IMG/VR virus record: IMGVR_UViG_3300048029_000569
Coordinates: 1-45,819 of that record
Direction: 5' to 3' (one strand)
Origin: a virus
DNA length: 45,819 nucleotides
The notes under the pieces were generated by a model. The model was not told the DNA's origin. It searched no databases and saw only the letters and a program-made list of their open reading frames with translations. The position numbers were made by a program, and so were the translations under genes. Below are positions 31,213 to 38,680 of the stretch, one piece after another; within the stretch, counting starts at the first letter, position 1, and each line of letters opens with the position of its first letter.

Positions 31213-31459
31213 TGTACAATTAAAAGCAAGAATTACCGCGATGAGACATAAGCTTAGCTTAGATGCCTATCACGGTAATCTCGAGGGAATTAAATTTGAT
31301 ATTGAATATGCAAATACTATGATTAATCGTCAGAAAGGTTCGATTGTTCCTCAAGGTCATGCACGTAAAGTTGAATTATCGCGTAGTGAAGAACCTTCAT
31401 TAAGTCTTTCCGAGCGTCTTTACGCGAGCCCTTCTTTCCGTAGCGCTGCGCGTACTTAA
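31205..31459 (+). CDS. Small protein whose 3' half is antisense to the DUF3310 gene
   Basis: An 84-residue protein. The first 40 residues (MIDVQLKARITAMRHKLSLD, then HGNLEGIKFDIEYA) look like a normal helical protein. Residues 41-84 are Ser/Arg-rich and lie antisense to the conserved end of the DUF3310 gene (31323-31459). Their composition may therefore be dictated by the other strand. It overlaps the previous gene by eight bases. No terminator separates the converging units. Confidence 0.5.
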   Translation: MIDVQLKARITAMRHKLSLDAYHGNLEGIKFDIEYANTMINRQKGSIVPQGHARKVELSRSEEPSLSLSERLYASPSFRSAART

Positions 31460-31646
31460 GAATATTCCCTATACAAAAGCCTGTACCATGTCCACCATCG
31501 ATAATAAACTCGGTGGCTTGAAAGCTTTCAGTTGCATAGTGTGAATCATATGTACTAGTGATATAGTCGAGAAGCTCATCACAGAGAGTTTCTTCATCAA
31601 ATTTAAAGTCAACAGTAGGTCCTGTGTCAATTACTGGATATGGCAT
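31323..31646 (-). CDS. DUF3310 protein (nucleotide-kinase-like annotation)
   Basis: A 107-residue protein with the DUF3310 pattern: YPVIDTGPTVDFKFDEETLC, then ATEFIIDGGHGTGFCIGNIL, KYAQRYGKKGSRKDARKDL and LHYAIIQLYVHD. The family is widespread in phages and is sometimes labelled nucleotide kinase without experimental basis. I start at 31646, nine bases after GGGAG; the ATG at 31661 lies in the end of the endolysin gene. Its last 137 bases are shared antisense with the plus-strand gene at 31205. Confidence 0.8.
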   Translation of the reverse strand: MPYPVIDTGPTVDFKFDEETLCDELLDYITSTYDSHYATESFQATEFIIDGGHGTGFCIGNILKYAQRYGKKGSRKDARKDLMKVLHYAIIQLYVHDLEEQSNLSDD

Positions 31647-31648
31647 TA

Positions 31649-32182
31649 TTATTTCTCCCATCGATAAAAAATGTGGTCTTTAATTTGTACGGTCTTTGTC
31701 TTTGATTCAGCCCATGCTGGCAGCACATAAGTAGCATGATAGTGTGTGGCACCTTTTGTAAAGTCTCTTATAGATGCGCCAGCAATTATTTTAAAAGCAA
31801 TAATACGAGCTAACTCATATACATCTAAATCAACTTTTGGAATTTTATCGGATTTACCGTCGCAATACCAACTAAATTGACAGCGGTTGCGCACGGGATA
31901 GTAAGTGCCATTCTTTTTCCAACTTTCGCGAACTGGGCCTTGTTCAACAACGCCACAGTATGTATCTGGATAACGAGTATCAAATACACGATTACGAGTA
32001 ACAAGTGCTACAGCAATCATACCTTTTGTTGGTTGATTGCGAGCTTCCCAATAAATGTTGTCTGCTAGACAATTAACTTGAGCATCAAGTTCAGTATGAG
32101 CAGATGCAAAAGCAGATTTGCCTGTAACAAATCCACCAATAAAAGCTGCAGTACAACTAATAACAAAAAGATGCTTAAGCAT
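31649..32182 (-). CDS. SleB-like cell wall hydrolase (endolysin) with signal sequence
   Basis: A 177-residue Hydrolase_2/SleB-family enzyme. LADNIYWEARNQPTKGMIAV carries the catalytic Glu46. RCQFSWYCDG and ATHYHATYVLPAWA follow, as in the family, which cuts peptidoglycan glycan strands. Residues 1-27 are a signal or signal-anchor (LFVISCTAAFIGGFVTGKSA). Export could therefore be Sec-dependent, with the holin controlling release. I use the ATG at 32182, preceded by GGAG. The longer frame to 32293 runs through the upstream gene. Confidence 0.8.
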   Translation of the reverse strand: MLKHLFVISCTAAFIGGFVTGKSAFASAHTELDAQVNCLADNIYWEARNQPTKGMIAVALVTRNRVFDTRYPDTYCGVVEQGPVRESWKKNGTYYPVRNRCQFSWYCDGKSDKIPKVDLDVYELARIIAFKIIAGASIRDFTKGATHYHATYVLPAWAESKTKTVQIKDHIFYRWEK

Positions 32183-32486
32183 TAGAAGCTCTCCACTGCT
32201 GGTAACCTTGCTCATACATCTTCTTGTTCCAAGCTGCGCGCTTAGCATCGAAGAAGTCTTGATCGATATGACGCATGATGTCGAGAGGTGCATGCCCTTT
32301 TTCGATAGCTTTAAAGTAAGCTTCGATAGGCATACCAGACTTGATCAACCAATTCTTAAAGATTGCCTTAGTAATGAAACCGCGACCATACTTCCAACGA
32401 CCTACGATCTTACCGTAAGGCTCTTCGACTGTACGATAGCGAAGATAAGGACCGTCGTTGACGAACTTCTCTTTAAGAAAAAACAT
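32175..32486 (-). CDS. Hypothetical early protein
   Basis: A 103-residue protein (MFFLKEKFVNDGPYLRYRTV, then GRGFITKAIFKNWLIKSGMP) with a Trp/Tyr/Lys-rich composition and no recognised domain. It is the first gene after the 32518-32546 promoter. Its leader (32482-32502) is identical over 21 bases to the leader of the gene starting at 41972. It overlaps the endolysin gene by eight bases. Confidence 0.58.
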   Translation of the reverse strand: MFFLKEKFVNDGPYLRYRTVEEPYGKIVGRWKYGRGFITKAIFKNWLIKSGMPIEAYFKAIEKGHAPLDIMRHIDQDFFDAKRAAWNKKMYEQGYQQWRASNA

Positions 32487-32502
32487 GATATACTCCTCTT
32501 TT
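32482..32502 (-). repeat. Leader segment shared with 41968-41988
   Basis: Twenty-one bases spanning the ATG and the GAGGAG ribosome binding site are identical to those before the gene starting at 41972. Both copies sit between an early promoter and the first gene of a unit, so the promoter and leader appear to have been duplicated as a cassette. Confidence 0.7.
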
Positions 32503-32517
32503 CCAATTGTTGATATT

Positions 32518-32546
32518 ATTATACACTATTCTAGTGCAAATGTACA
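32518..32546 (-). promoter_or_regulatory. Early promoter of the endolysin unit
   Basis: A TGTACA -35 (32541-32546), 17-bp spacer and TATAAT -10 (32518-32523). It precedes the 103-residue gene, the endolysin and the DUF3310 gene. Confidence 0.82.
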
Positions 32547-32576
32547 CTAAAAAGTGCATTTTCTTTTTAAATGAAA

Positions 32577-33236
32577 TCAACTACTTGTAATTTTTTTCAT
32601 AAGAGGAAAGATTGGCGCTAGCTTATTAGCACATTCAATAGCAACTTCTCTATGTTCTTTCTGTGTTTCTATACCGGATCTAAGCTCGATGTAATGCATC
32701 CATGATCGAAGAGTGCCGTTCATATACATTGTAGATGTCGTCATACCTTCCGGAAGAACAGCTCTAGCTTGCTCTTTTGCAATTCCATTATCTAATGCCC
32801 ATTGATAAGAGTCTCTAACAGTAAGAGCAACTTCAGATTGTTTTTTTAACCATTCTAGTTTTAAATCAGCATCTTCGGTTGTAATAGAATTTTGTCTATT
32901 TTTTGAGTCTTGCAAGCGTGCTTCTTTAAAGTTAGAAAATTCGGTTTGCTCTGCGTATCTTTGAGAAAATTCTTGGAAAGAAAATGATCGATGTCTTAGA
33001 ATTTGTCTTGCAATATCACGAGTTGTAGTAATCTCTAAGCAAGCGCTAACCATTTCAAACGGCGACCAGTGCTTGTGTTTAGCAAGGTATGAGAGTAATT
33101 TTTCGGACGTTTCGTGGTTGGCTTGGTTCGACGGATTGGAGACACGGGCACAATAAGCAACGAGCTCTTGGATGTTATCACCGACATAAAGTTCTCCTTT
33201 TACTGGTTGACTATAACTAATCAGTCTTACTTTCAT
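32577..33236 (-). CDS. thyX: Flavin-dependent thymidylate synthase
   Basis: A 219-residue ThyX, which makes dTMP from dUMP with FAD, NADPH and methylenetetrahydrofolate. The signature RHRSFSFQEFSQRY (81-94) is intact. The C-terminal RSWMHYIELRSGIETQKEHR segment carries the second conserved substrate-binding region. In this phage the ThyA-like protein at 40323 is predicted to be dCMP hydroxymethylase, so ThyX would be the only thymidylate synthase in the window. It overlaps the small upstream gene by 20 bases. Confidence 0.93.
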   Translation of the reverse strand: MKVRLISYSQPVKGELYVGDNIQELVAYCARVSNPSNQANHETSEKLLSYLAKHKHWSPFEMVSACLEITTTRDIARQILRHRSFSFQEFSQRYAEQTEFSNFKEARLQDSKNRQNSITTEDADLKLEWLKKQSEVALTVRDSYQWALDNGIAKEQARAVLPEGMTTSTMYMNGTLRSWMHYIELRSGIETQKEHREVAIECANKLAPIFPLMKKITSS

Positions 33237-33423
33237 CTTTTCGCCATTCCATGTATTTGTTCATATAATCGATTTTTTGTTTATTATGTTCAACTAATTC
33301 TTCGGTCATACCACACCAATCGCATTCGTAACCTTTTTGGAAACTCATTACATCTTGGTTTTTAGAACAGTAGTGGCTCCACCATTTGTCTTTTGGTGGG
33401 ATTTCTGTATAGAATGGTGTCAT
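33217..33423 (-). CDS. Small protein with one CxxC motif
   Basis: A 68-residue hydrophilic protein. YCSKNQ and YECDWCGM supply three cysteines, two in a CxxC arrangement, so one half of a zinc site or a redox pair is possible. It is Trp- and Lys-rich. The function is unknown. It is coupled to the helicase gene by an ATGA overlap. Confidence 0.58.
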   Translation of the reverse strand: MTPFYTEIPPKDKWWSHYCSKNQDVMSFQKGYECDWCGMTEELVEHNKQKIDYMNKYMEWRKDESKTD

Positions 33424-34787
33424 AGCTTAAAATCCTCAAATCTTTTTCCTGTTTCAGTTTGATCAAACACCGGCGTATCGTCAGTTAATGTTTGTTCTCT
33501 TTCGTCAACGTCATACAGTCGCATCTTTGCACGATCTACACCAATCACAAATCTTTTGTTATGTGTAGGATCATTATATCTATTCTTCAACTGTTTGACC
33601 ATAAGTTGTCCACTTTGTTCTAGTTCTTCGGTAGAGATCAAAGCAAACATTAGATCCGCGGTCGCGGGTAATCCAAAAGACTCGGAGGTATCTTCAAGCC
33701 CAACATCCGAGTTAGAATAACCAGAACGAGTCGTTTGCGTTGCAGAGAAGAGCGGTACGTCGAACTCGACTGCAAGGCCACGTAACTCTTCAGCAATTGC
33801 TTTAATGTAATTATATGAGTTGATTGCACCACCCATTCCTTTCATACGAGCTGAAGAACAGATGTTAAGATAATCAACGAAGATAACATCAGGCTCAAAT
33901 TGCTTCTTCAGCTTTAGTTCATTAAGTAAAGCTCTAAAGTGACCAGTATGTGCAGAGCCAGTAGGATATTCTTTAATGATTAACTTACCATTTGTTTTTG
34001 TTGCTAAGTTATTAACCTTTGTAGTAAAGAGATCTTTCGATAAATTCTCGAGTTGATCAATGGGGACATTAAGAAGATTAGCATCAATACGTTCAGCGAT
34101 TCTTTCTTCTGCCATTTCCATTGTAATGTATAGAACATTACGACCTTCAGCTAGAGCAGCTGCAGCAACATGACACATATAGAGAGATTTACCGACACCA
34201 GTACCAGCAAGACATATATTAAGAGTCTTACGTGGGACGCCTCCTTTTGTGATTGAGTTAAAAAATTCGAGATCAAAAGGTAGACGGTCTTCTTCTTTAT
34301 GATAGAATTCGTATCTTTCTTCTGCGTTTTCGACATAATCGTGACCTACATTTTTATCGAAAGAAACACCAAGTGCTTGTGATAGAATATCGGGCAAGGC
34401 ATTCTTAGTAAGACTTTCATGTTTACCATCGATGATAGAGATGGATTCCATTACAGCGTTATATAATGCACGGTCTTGACACCATTTTTCTGTAGCATCA
34501 AGCAACCAATCTTGATCAACAACGTCTGTACTAAAAAGCTGAGGAACAATATCCATTGACATTTGGAATTGTTCGTCAGACATATTGGATGACTCTTGCA
34601 ATTCAATAACAAGAGACTCGGCGGTAGGTAAATTATTATATTTACCGACGTATTTACCAGCCTCTTTGAAGAGAGACCGGTAAGCGCCTTGGAAATAATC
34701 TGGCTTGATGAAAGGTAGTACTTTACGCATGTACTTTTCATCTGTTAACAAATTACGTAGAATAGTTTGTTCTATATTAGCTTGCAA
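33420..34787 (-). CDS. 41: Replicative DNA helicase, T4 gp41 / DnaB type
   Basis: A 455-residue RecA-fold helicase that unwinds the fork ahead of the polymerase. The Walker A is GTGVGKS (195-201). ALAEGRNVLYITMEMAEERI follows. The Walker B is PDVIFVDYLNICSS at about 300. LRGLAVEFDVPLFSATQTTR and KNRYNDPTHNKRFVIGVDRA are characteristic DnaB-type segments. The start is TTG, preceded by GAGGGAA, overlapping the upstream gene by 11 bases; a later ATG would remove conserved N-terminal residues. A promoter lies inside the upstream gene at 34922-34950. Confidence 0.92.
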   Translation of the reverse strand: MQANIEQTILRNLLTDEKYMRKVLPFIKPDYFQGAYRSLFKEAGKYVGKYNNLPTAESLVIELQESSNMSDEQFQMSMDIVPQLFSTDVVDQDWLLDATEKWCQDRALYNAVMESISIIDGKHESLTKNALPDILSQALGVSFDKNVGHDYVENAEERYEFYHKEEDRLPFDLEFFNSITKGGVPRKTLNICLAGTGVGKSLYMCHVAAAALAEGRNVLYITMEMAEERIAERIDANLLNVPIDQLENLSKDLFTTKVNNLATKTNGKLIIKEYPTGSAHTGHFRALLNELKLKKQFEPDVIFVDYLNICSSARMKGMGGAINSYNYIKAIAEELRGLAVEFDVPLFSATQTTRSGYSNSDVGLEDTSESFGLPATADLMFALISTEELEQSGQLMVKQLKNRYNDPTHNKRFVIGVDRAKMRLYDVDEREQTLTDDTPVFDQTETGKRFEDFKL

Positions 34788-35157
34788 GAGTTCCCTCTTC
34801 TCTCATTTTGGCTCTAATCTTTGTGGCTGAAATGTTATGTACCTTTTCGCCAAGATCGTGCTCAGTAAATGTATAGCCAACATCACGGCCATAACTGATG
34901 TTAGTTATATTTGGTACTTGTATTATAACATAATCAACACCGCTTGTAAACCCTTCTTTATTTAATTCAATAGAAATTCTTGATGATACCTGATTAATAT
35001 CAAAAGGGTTGTCATCTGAAGAAGGTAGTGTTCTAACCATAATACAAACTTGATTAGATATAGTATGAATACGCTTAAATAATTCTGTGTGACCTGGGTG
35101 CCATGGCTGCCATCTTCCTAGCATTTGCACAGTAGGTTTTGTCCAATCAAACGACAT
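34777..35157 (-). CDS. HxGH nucleotidyltransferase
   Basis: A 126-residue minimal cytidylyl/adenylyltransferase. GRWQPWHPGHTELF (HPGH at 20-23) and HNISATKIRAKM near the C-terminus are the two nucleotide-binding motifs. The substrate cannot be told from the sequence; activation of an alcohol phosphate or a nicotinamide- or sugar-like compound is possible. I start at 35157, with GAGGAT upstream. The gene overlaps the APS-kinase-like gene by 11 bases, and the pair may work on the same pathway. It contains a promoter for the helicase. Confidence 0.78.
   Translation of the reverse strand: MSFDWTKPTVQMLGRWQPWHPGHTELFKRIHTISNQVCIMVRTLPSSDDNPFDINQVSSRISIELNKEGFTSGVDYVIIQVPNITNISYGRDVGYTFTEHDLGEKVHNISATKIRAKMREEGTLAS
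34922..34950 (-). promoter_or_regulatory. Early promoter inside the nucleotidyltransferase gene
   Basis: A TTTACA -35 (34945-34950), 17-bp spacer and TATAAT -10 (34922-34927), within coding sequence, about 130 bases upstream of the helicase start. It could give the helicase, ThyX and neighbours their own transcript. Confidence 0.65.
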
Positions 35158-35563
35158 AGTTTTTAATATCCTCTGCAATTGCTAGTATTTGTTCGTCCGT
35201 TAGGTAATTATCGATCACCCAATCGACTAACGCAGGTCTTTCAAAGATATCATTAGTATCTTCAAATTTACTTAAGCTAATAGTATTTAACCAAATAACT
35301 AAGTCTGGATTAAAAGCTTCTCTTGTTGCTCGAGTAGGACAAACAAAGTCACAGATAACAGTTCTATTATAAGATTTCTCATAATCAGCATATGTTCTCA
35401 TGCGATTTGCTTGTCGTACTCTTCCTTCAGGAGAGAAGTCCCAGTCATTTGCCATTTTACGAACAGTATCAGCATTATACCAAGCACAGTCTAAATAAGA
35501 CTGTAATCTTTCAGCTAGCCATGTTTTACCTGAACCAGGTAATCCCATTACTAGTATTTTCAT
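35147..35563 (-). CDS. APS-kinase-like P-loop kinase
   Basis: A 138-residue small kinase. GLPGSGKTW (7-15) is the Walker A. YNADTVRKMANDWDFSPEGR resembles the substrate loop of adenylylsulphate kinases (DGDNVR and the following DLGFS-type segment). VICDFVCPTRATREAF matches the strand-4 region. The true substrate may be another small hydroxyl compound rather than APS. It is shorter than bacterial CysC (about 200). Start and stop overlap both neighbours. Confidence 0.75.
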   Translation of the reverse strand: MKILVMGLPGSGKTWLAERLQSYLDCAWYNADTVRKMANDWDFSPEGRVRQANRMRTYADYEKSYNRTVICDFVCPTRATREAFNPDLVIWLNTISLSKFEDTNDIFERPALVDWVIDNYLTDEQILAIAEDIKNYVV

Positions 35564-35853
35564 TCATCTGTCTCTTTTGTAATAACTGAACCAGATTCGA
35601 TTCCGTCTCTAATAATTGCTTGCAATAAATCTCCTGCATACTCTTGTAACTCTACAACTTCTGTTGTAAGATTTTCATCTGGAGAATATACAATATGAAA
35701 ATTAAAGGACATCATACCTTCTTCAATTTCATTGAATGAGATCGATCCGAAACGAAGAACTGTTTCAGTAAATGGACCGGTTAATAGTCTTACATTCCAC
35801 GCTTGACCATCTTCTTCAGAAGGAATTAATTCATAATCTTTTAGCTCAATCAT
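35560..35853 (-). CDS. Hypothetical acidic protein
   Basis: A 97-residue protein (MIELKDYELIPSEEDGQAWN, then SFNFHIVYSPDENL) with a mixed alpha/beta look and strong acidity. I do not recognise it. The ATG at 35853 overlaps the uvsX stop; a GTG six bases upstream is an alternative start. It is cotranscribed with uvsX. Confidence 0.6.
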   Translation of the reverse strand: MIELKDYELIPSEEDGQAWNVRLLTGPFTETVLRFGSISFNEIEEGMMSFNFHIVYSPDENLTTEVVELQEYAGDLLQAIIRDGIESGSVITKETDE

Positions 35854-36862
35854 TATCACTCACAATCGCATACTTCTTTTTAAGGTAATTACCAAATCCA
35901 TCCTTAAAGATAGGAGTCCAGAATTCTTCTTCTAAAGTTTGTTTTTCTCGTACTTTTGGCTCAAGTAATTCACCAGTCTGTTGGTCAACCCTGCAATACC
36001 AGCCATTAGACGGCTTAGCGACATATTTACCTTCGATAGCAACGTCAAGCAAACCAGACCACTTTTGTACTCCACCTTCCCAAGACACAGAAATAGGAAT
36101 CTTTGACTTTTCTTTAACATAACGGGATTTCTCTACATTAATGACAAAGTGATAGCCTTTGATTTCGGTACCAACTTTATCTTGCTGACGACCAAGAATC
36201 CAGATATTATCAGCAGAATAGTAAATACCTGTTCCACCCGAAACAACAGCCTTAGGAAACAAACCCATTTCTTGGTATGTATGATTAACAGCAATCAAAG
36301 GGATATCTTTCATGTTTAAGTATGGTGTTGTCATACGGAACAAACCTTTAAGTGCTTTTGCTCTAGACATATCTGCTACTGACTTCTCATTAATAGCATC
36401 ATCCATTTCTTTTTTAGATGCTAGATTGCCGATTGAATCAATAACTGTAATAACTTTATCACCACGTTCAAGGTTTTCTAATTGACCAATTAGATCGAAT
36501 TTAAGTTCTTCTACATTTTTAATAGGTGTATGAAGAACACGATCTGTATCAATATTGAACTGCTTGAAGTATTCTTGTGGTGAACCAAACTCTGAATCAT
36601 AAAACAACATAACAGATTCAGGGTACTTCTTCATATATGCTGCTGCCATGATAAGAGCAAACGAAGTTTTAAAATGTTTGGATGGACCTGCTAAGACTGT
36701 AAGTCCAGGTGTAAGTCCGCCATCCACGGAACCAGATAAGGCAACATTAATCATAGGGACATCTGTTAGTACCATATCCTTCTTGTTAAAAAATTTAGAT
36801 TTAGAAAGAATAGCAGTTTCTTTGACTTTACTATTCTTCTTGAGTTTATCCATAATTGACAT
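35846..36862 (-). CDS. uvsX: UvsX RecA-like recombinase
   Basis: A 338-residue strand-exchange protein of recombination and recombination-dependent replication. The Walker A variant GPSKHFKT (59-66) and the following VMLFYDSEFGSPQEYF are as in T4 UvsX (GPSKSFKS and FYDSEFG). KVITVIDSIGNLASKKEMDD is the Walker B region, and AVNHTYQEMGLFPKAVVSGG is the loop L2 region. It is first in its transcript, with a consensus promoter at 36890-36918. The length is close to that of T4 UvsX (391), slightly shorter. Confidence 0.93.
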   Translation of the reverse strand: MSIMDKLKKNSKVKETAILSKSKFFNKKDMVLTDVPMINVALSGSVDGGLTPGLTVLAGPSKHFKTSFALIMAAAYMKKYPESVMLFYDSEFGSPQEYFKQFNIDTDRVLHTPIKNVEELKFDLIGQLENLERGDKVITVIDSIGNLASKKEMDDAINEKSVADMSRAKALKGLFRMTTPYLNMKDIPLIAVNHTYQEMGLFPKAVVSGGTGIYYSADNIWILGRQQDKVGTEIKGYHFVINVEKSRYVKEKSKIPISVSWEGGVQKWSGLLDVAIEGKYVAKPSNGWYCRVDQQTGELLEPKVREKQTLEEEFWTPIFKDGFGNYLKKKYAIVSDND

Positions 36863-36889
36863 ACAATTCTCCTGAATTAATTATGTATA

Positions 36890-36918
36890 ATTATATCACA
36901 ACTTGATGAAAATGTACA
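36890..36918 (-). promoter_or_regulatory. Early promoter of uvsX
   Basis: A TGTACA -35 (36913-36918), 17-bp spacer and TATAAT -10 (36890-36895), 28 bases before the uvsX ATG. Confidence 0.82.
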
Positions 36919-36920
36919 CA

Positions 36921-37673
36921 CTAAACTGGTATTCCATCTAAACAAATTTGATGCAAGAATTCTTTTACATCAACGGTGGGTTTCCATCCAAGTTTCGACA
37001 TGTCGGTAATGTCTGCAGTATTATCTTGTGCTTCACACACATCACCAGACATAATTGGAAGATGCCCATATCCAGCAATTTCTCCAAGAGTTGCAACAAC
37101 ATTACCTTTACCTGTACCGATATCATATGCTGGTTTTAGTTCTCCAATATCGTATGACATTAAGATACAAATTGCATTTACTACATCGCTTACATGTACA
37201 AAATCTCTTACGTGTTCTGTTAGATACCTAATATTACCTGAAACAAGTCGACCGATCAACATAGTGTCACGTGCGCCTTCGCCATAGACTGTTGTAAATC
37301 GTAAACCTACTTGTCGATCATAAGCGGTTTCTTCATTTACTTTTTTGCTTACACCGTATGGTGATAACCACCAATTGTGAATACATGAAGAGGATGCATA
37401 AAGAAGTGGAATATTTTCTTTGTGACACATACGCTGAATACGGGTTGTATTAATTACATTATTTTCCCAATACTTATCAGGATCATCAATACTTGCTCTT
37501 ACGTCTGCATATGCAGCAAGATGAACTACATAATCTACTCTGTCTGTTTTAAAGGATTCGATAGGTCTATCGATATTAGTATCCCATTCTACAATTTTAT
37601 GACCTTCATTTGTCAGTCTTTGTTTTAAGTGACCACCAATAAAGCCACTTGAACCTGTAATTGCTACTCTCAT
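36921..37673 (-). CDS. NAD-dependent sugar-nucleotide epimerase/dehydratase
   Basis: A 250-residue extended short-chain dehydrogenase. The NAD-binding GSSGFIGG is at 7-14. YASSS (92-96) and YGVSK (Tyr106, Lys110) form the catalytic Ser-Tyr-Lys set, followed by GLRFTTVYGEGARDTM. It is shorter than typical GalE-type enzymes (about 330), mainly in the C-terminal substrate part. The likely role is making a nucleotide sugar, perhaps UDP-galactose, for the mutase next to it. It is coupled to glf by an ATGA overlap. Confidence 0.85.
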   Translation of the reverse strand: MRVAITGSSGFIGGHLKQRLTNEGHKIVEWDTNIDRPIESFKTDRVDYVVHLAAYADVRASIDDPDKYWENNVINTTRIQRMCHKENIPLLYASSSCIHNWWLSPYGVSKKVNEETAYDRQVGLRFTTVYGEGARDTMLIGRLVSGNIRYLTEHVRDFVHVSDVVNAICILMSYDIGELKPAYDIGTGKGNVVATLGEIAGYGHLPIMSGDVCEAQDNTADITDMSKLGWKPTVDVKEFLHQICLDGIPV

Positions 37674-38680
37674 TTGTTTGCCTCAATAAATTTCTCTGCT
37701 GTTGTCATTGATGAATTAATAGCTTGATGCATATCTACATATACGTACATTCCACAGCGACCAATGAATGTCATATTTTCTTTAACCATTGACTTGTACT
37801 TTTCATAGATTTTGCGATTCTTACCATCAACATCTTTAACTGGATAATAACGCTCTTTATTATTTTCTCGATAGTCACATGGCTCTTCGTAAGTAAGAGT
37901 CGTATAACGTGGATTATCGCCATGAGAAGGAAAGTTTTTCCATTCTGTATAACGAGTATATGGACCGTCATGTGTAAAGTTTACAGTTGCTGTAGGCAAT
38001 ACTCTTGGAGATGGGATTGTCACATCATGAAACTTAATAGACCGATATGGTAATTCACCGTGCTTATGATGAAAATATACATCAATTGGAGAAGAATTAA
38101 AAATGTGATCATAATCTTCTTCCATCTTATGACCAAATAGCGTACTCAACTTAACAGTAATATTTTCATGATCTAGAATATTTTGTACCATATCTGTATA
38201 ACCATCTTTTGGCATGGCTTGATATTCGTCGTTAGGAAAATAATATTCGTTATCATCATCTCTTACTGGAACACGATTTAAAATACTGGGATCGAGTTCT
38301 TCGATGGTTTTACCCCACATTTTATACGTGTAAGGTCTAAAGAACGTATCGATAATTTTATCTTCACCAACAACTCTTTTTGTTTCTTTATTTACCGGTA
38401 AAGTAACATACTTACCATCTTTAAGTACAGCTTTTACCTTATGCTTATATGGTACCCATGTTGTAAACTGATTCAACCAATCATAGACCTTCTTATTATT
38501 TGTGTGGAAAATATGCGGACCATATTTGTGAACTCGAATGCCATACTGATTAATATAGTCATATGCATTGCCGGCTACATGATCTCTACTATCAATAACA
38601 GTAATTTGATGATCAGCTTCTGCTAACATACGAGCAACAGTTGCTCCAGCAAATCCAGCACCTACTACTAGAATATTCAT
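37670..38680 (-). CDS. glf: UDP-galactopyranose mutase
   Basis: A 336-residue flavoenzyme that interconverts the pyranose and furanose forms of a UDP sugar. GAGFAGATVARML at the N-terminus binds FAD. IDSRDHVAGNAYDYINQYG, KYGPHIFHTNNKKVYDWLNQ and FRPYTYKMWGKTIEELDPSI are family-specific. A C-terminal GRCGMYVYVDMHQAI segment closes the FAD site. It lies between an epimerase and a glycosyltransferase with overlapping start and stop codons, so the three form one pathway unit. A furanose sugar as donor is the direct implication. Confidence 0.9.
   Translation of the reverse strand: MNILVVGAGFAGATVARMLAEADHQITVIDSRDHVAGNAYDYINQYGIRVHKYGPHIFHTNNKKVYDWLNQFTTWVPYKHKVKAVLKDGKYVTLPVNKETKRVVGEDKIIDTFFRPYTYKMWGKTIEELDPSILNRVPVRDDDNEYYFPNDEYQAMPKDGYTDMVQNILDHENITVKLSTLFGHKMEEDYDHIFNSSPIDVYFHHKHGELPYRSIKFHDVTIPSPRVLPTATVNFTHDGPYTRYTEWKNFPSHGDNPRYTTLTYEEPCDYRENNKERYYPVKDVDGKNRKIYEKYKSMVKENMTFIGRCGMYVYVDMHQAINSSMTTAEKFIEANK

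Noticed and set aside
32541-32576. Possible terminator after thyX
   Set aside because: Only a 4-5 bp CACT/AGTG hairpin without a U run is present, and it overlaps the next promoter.
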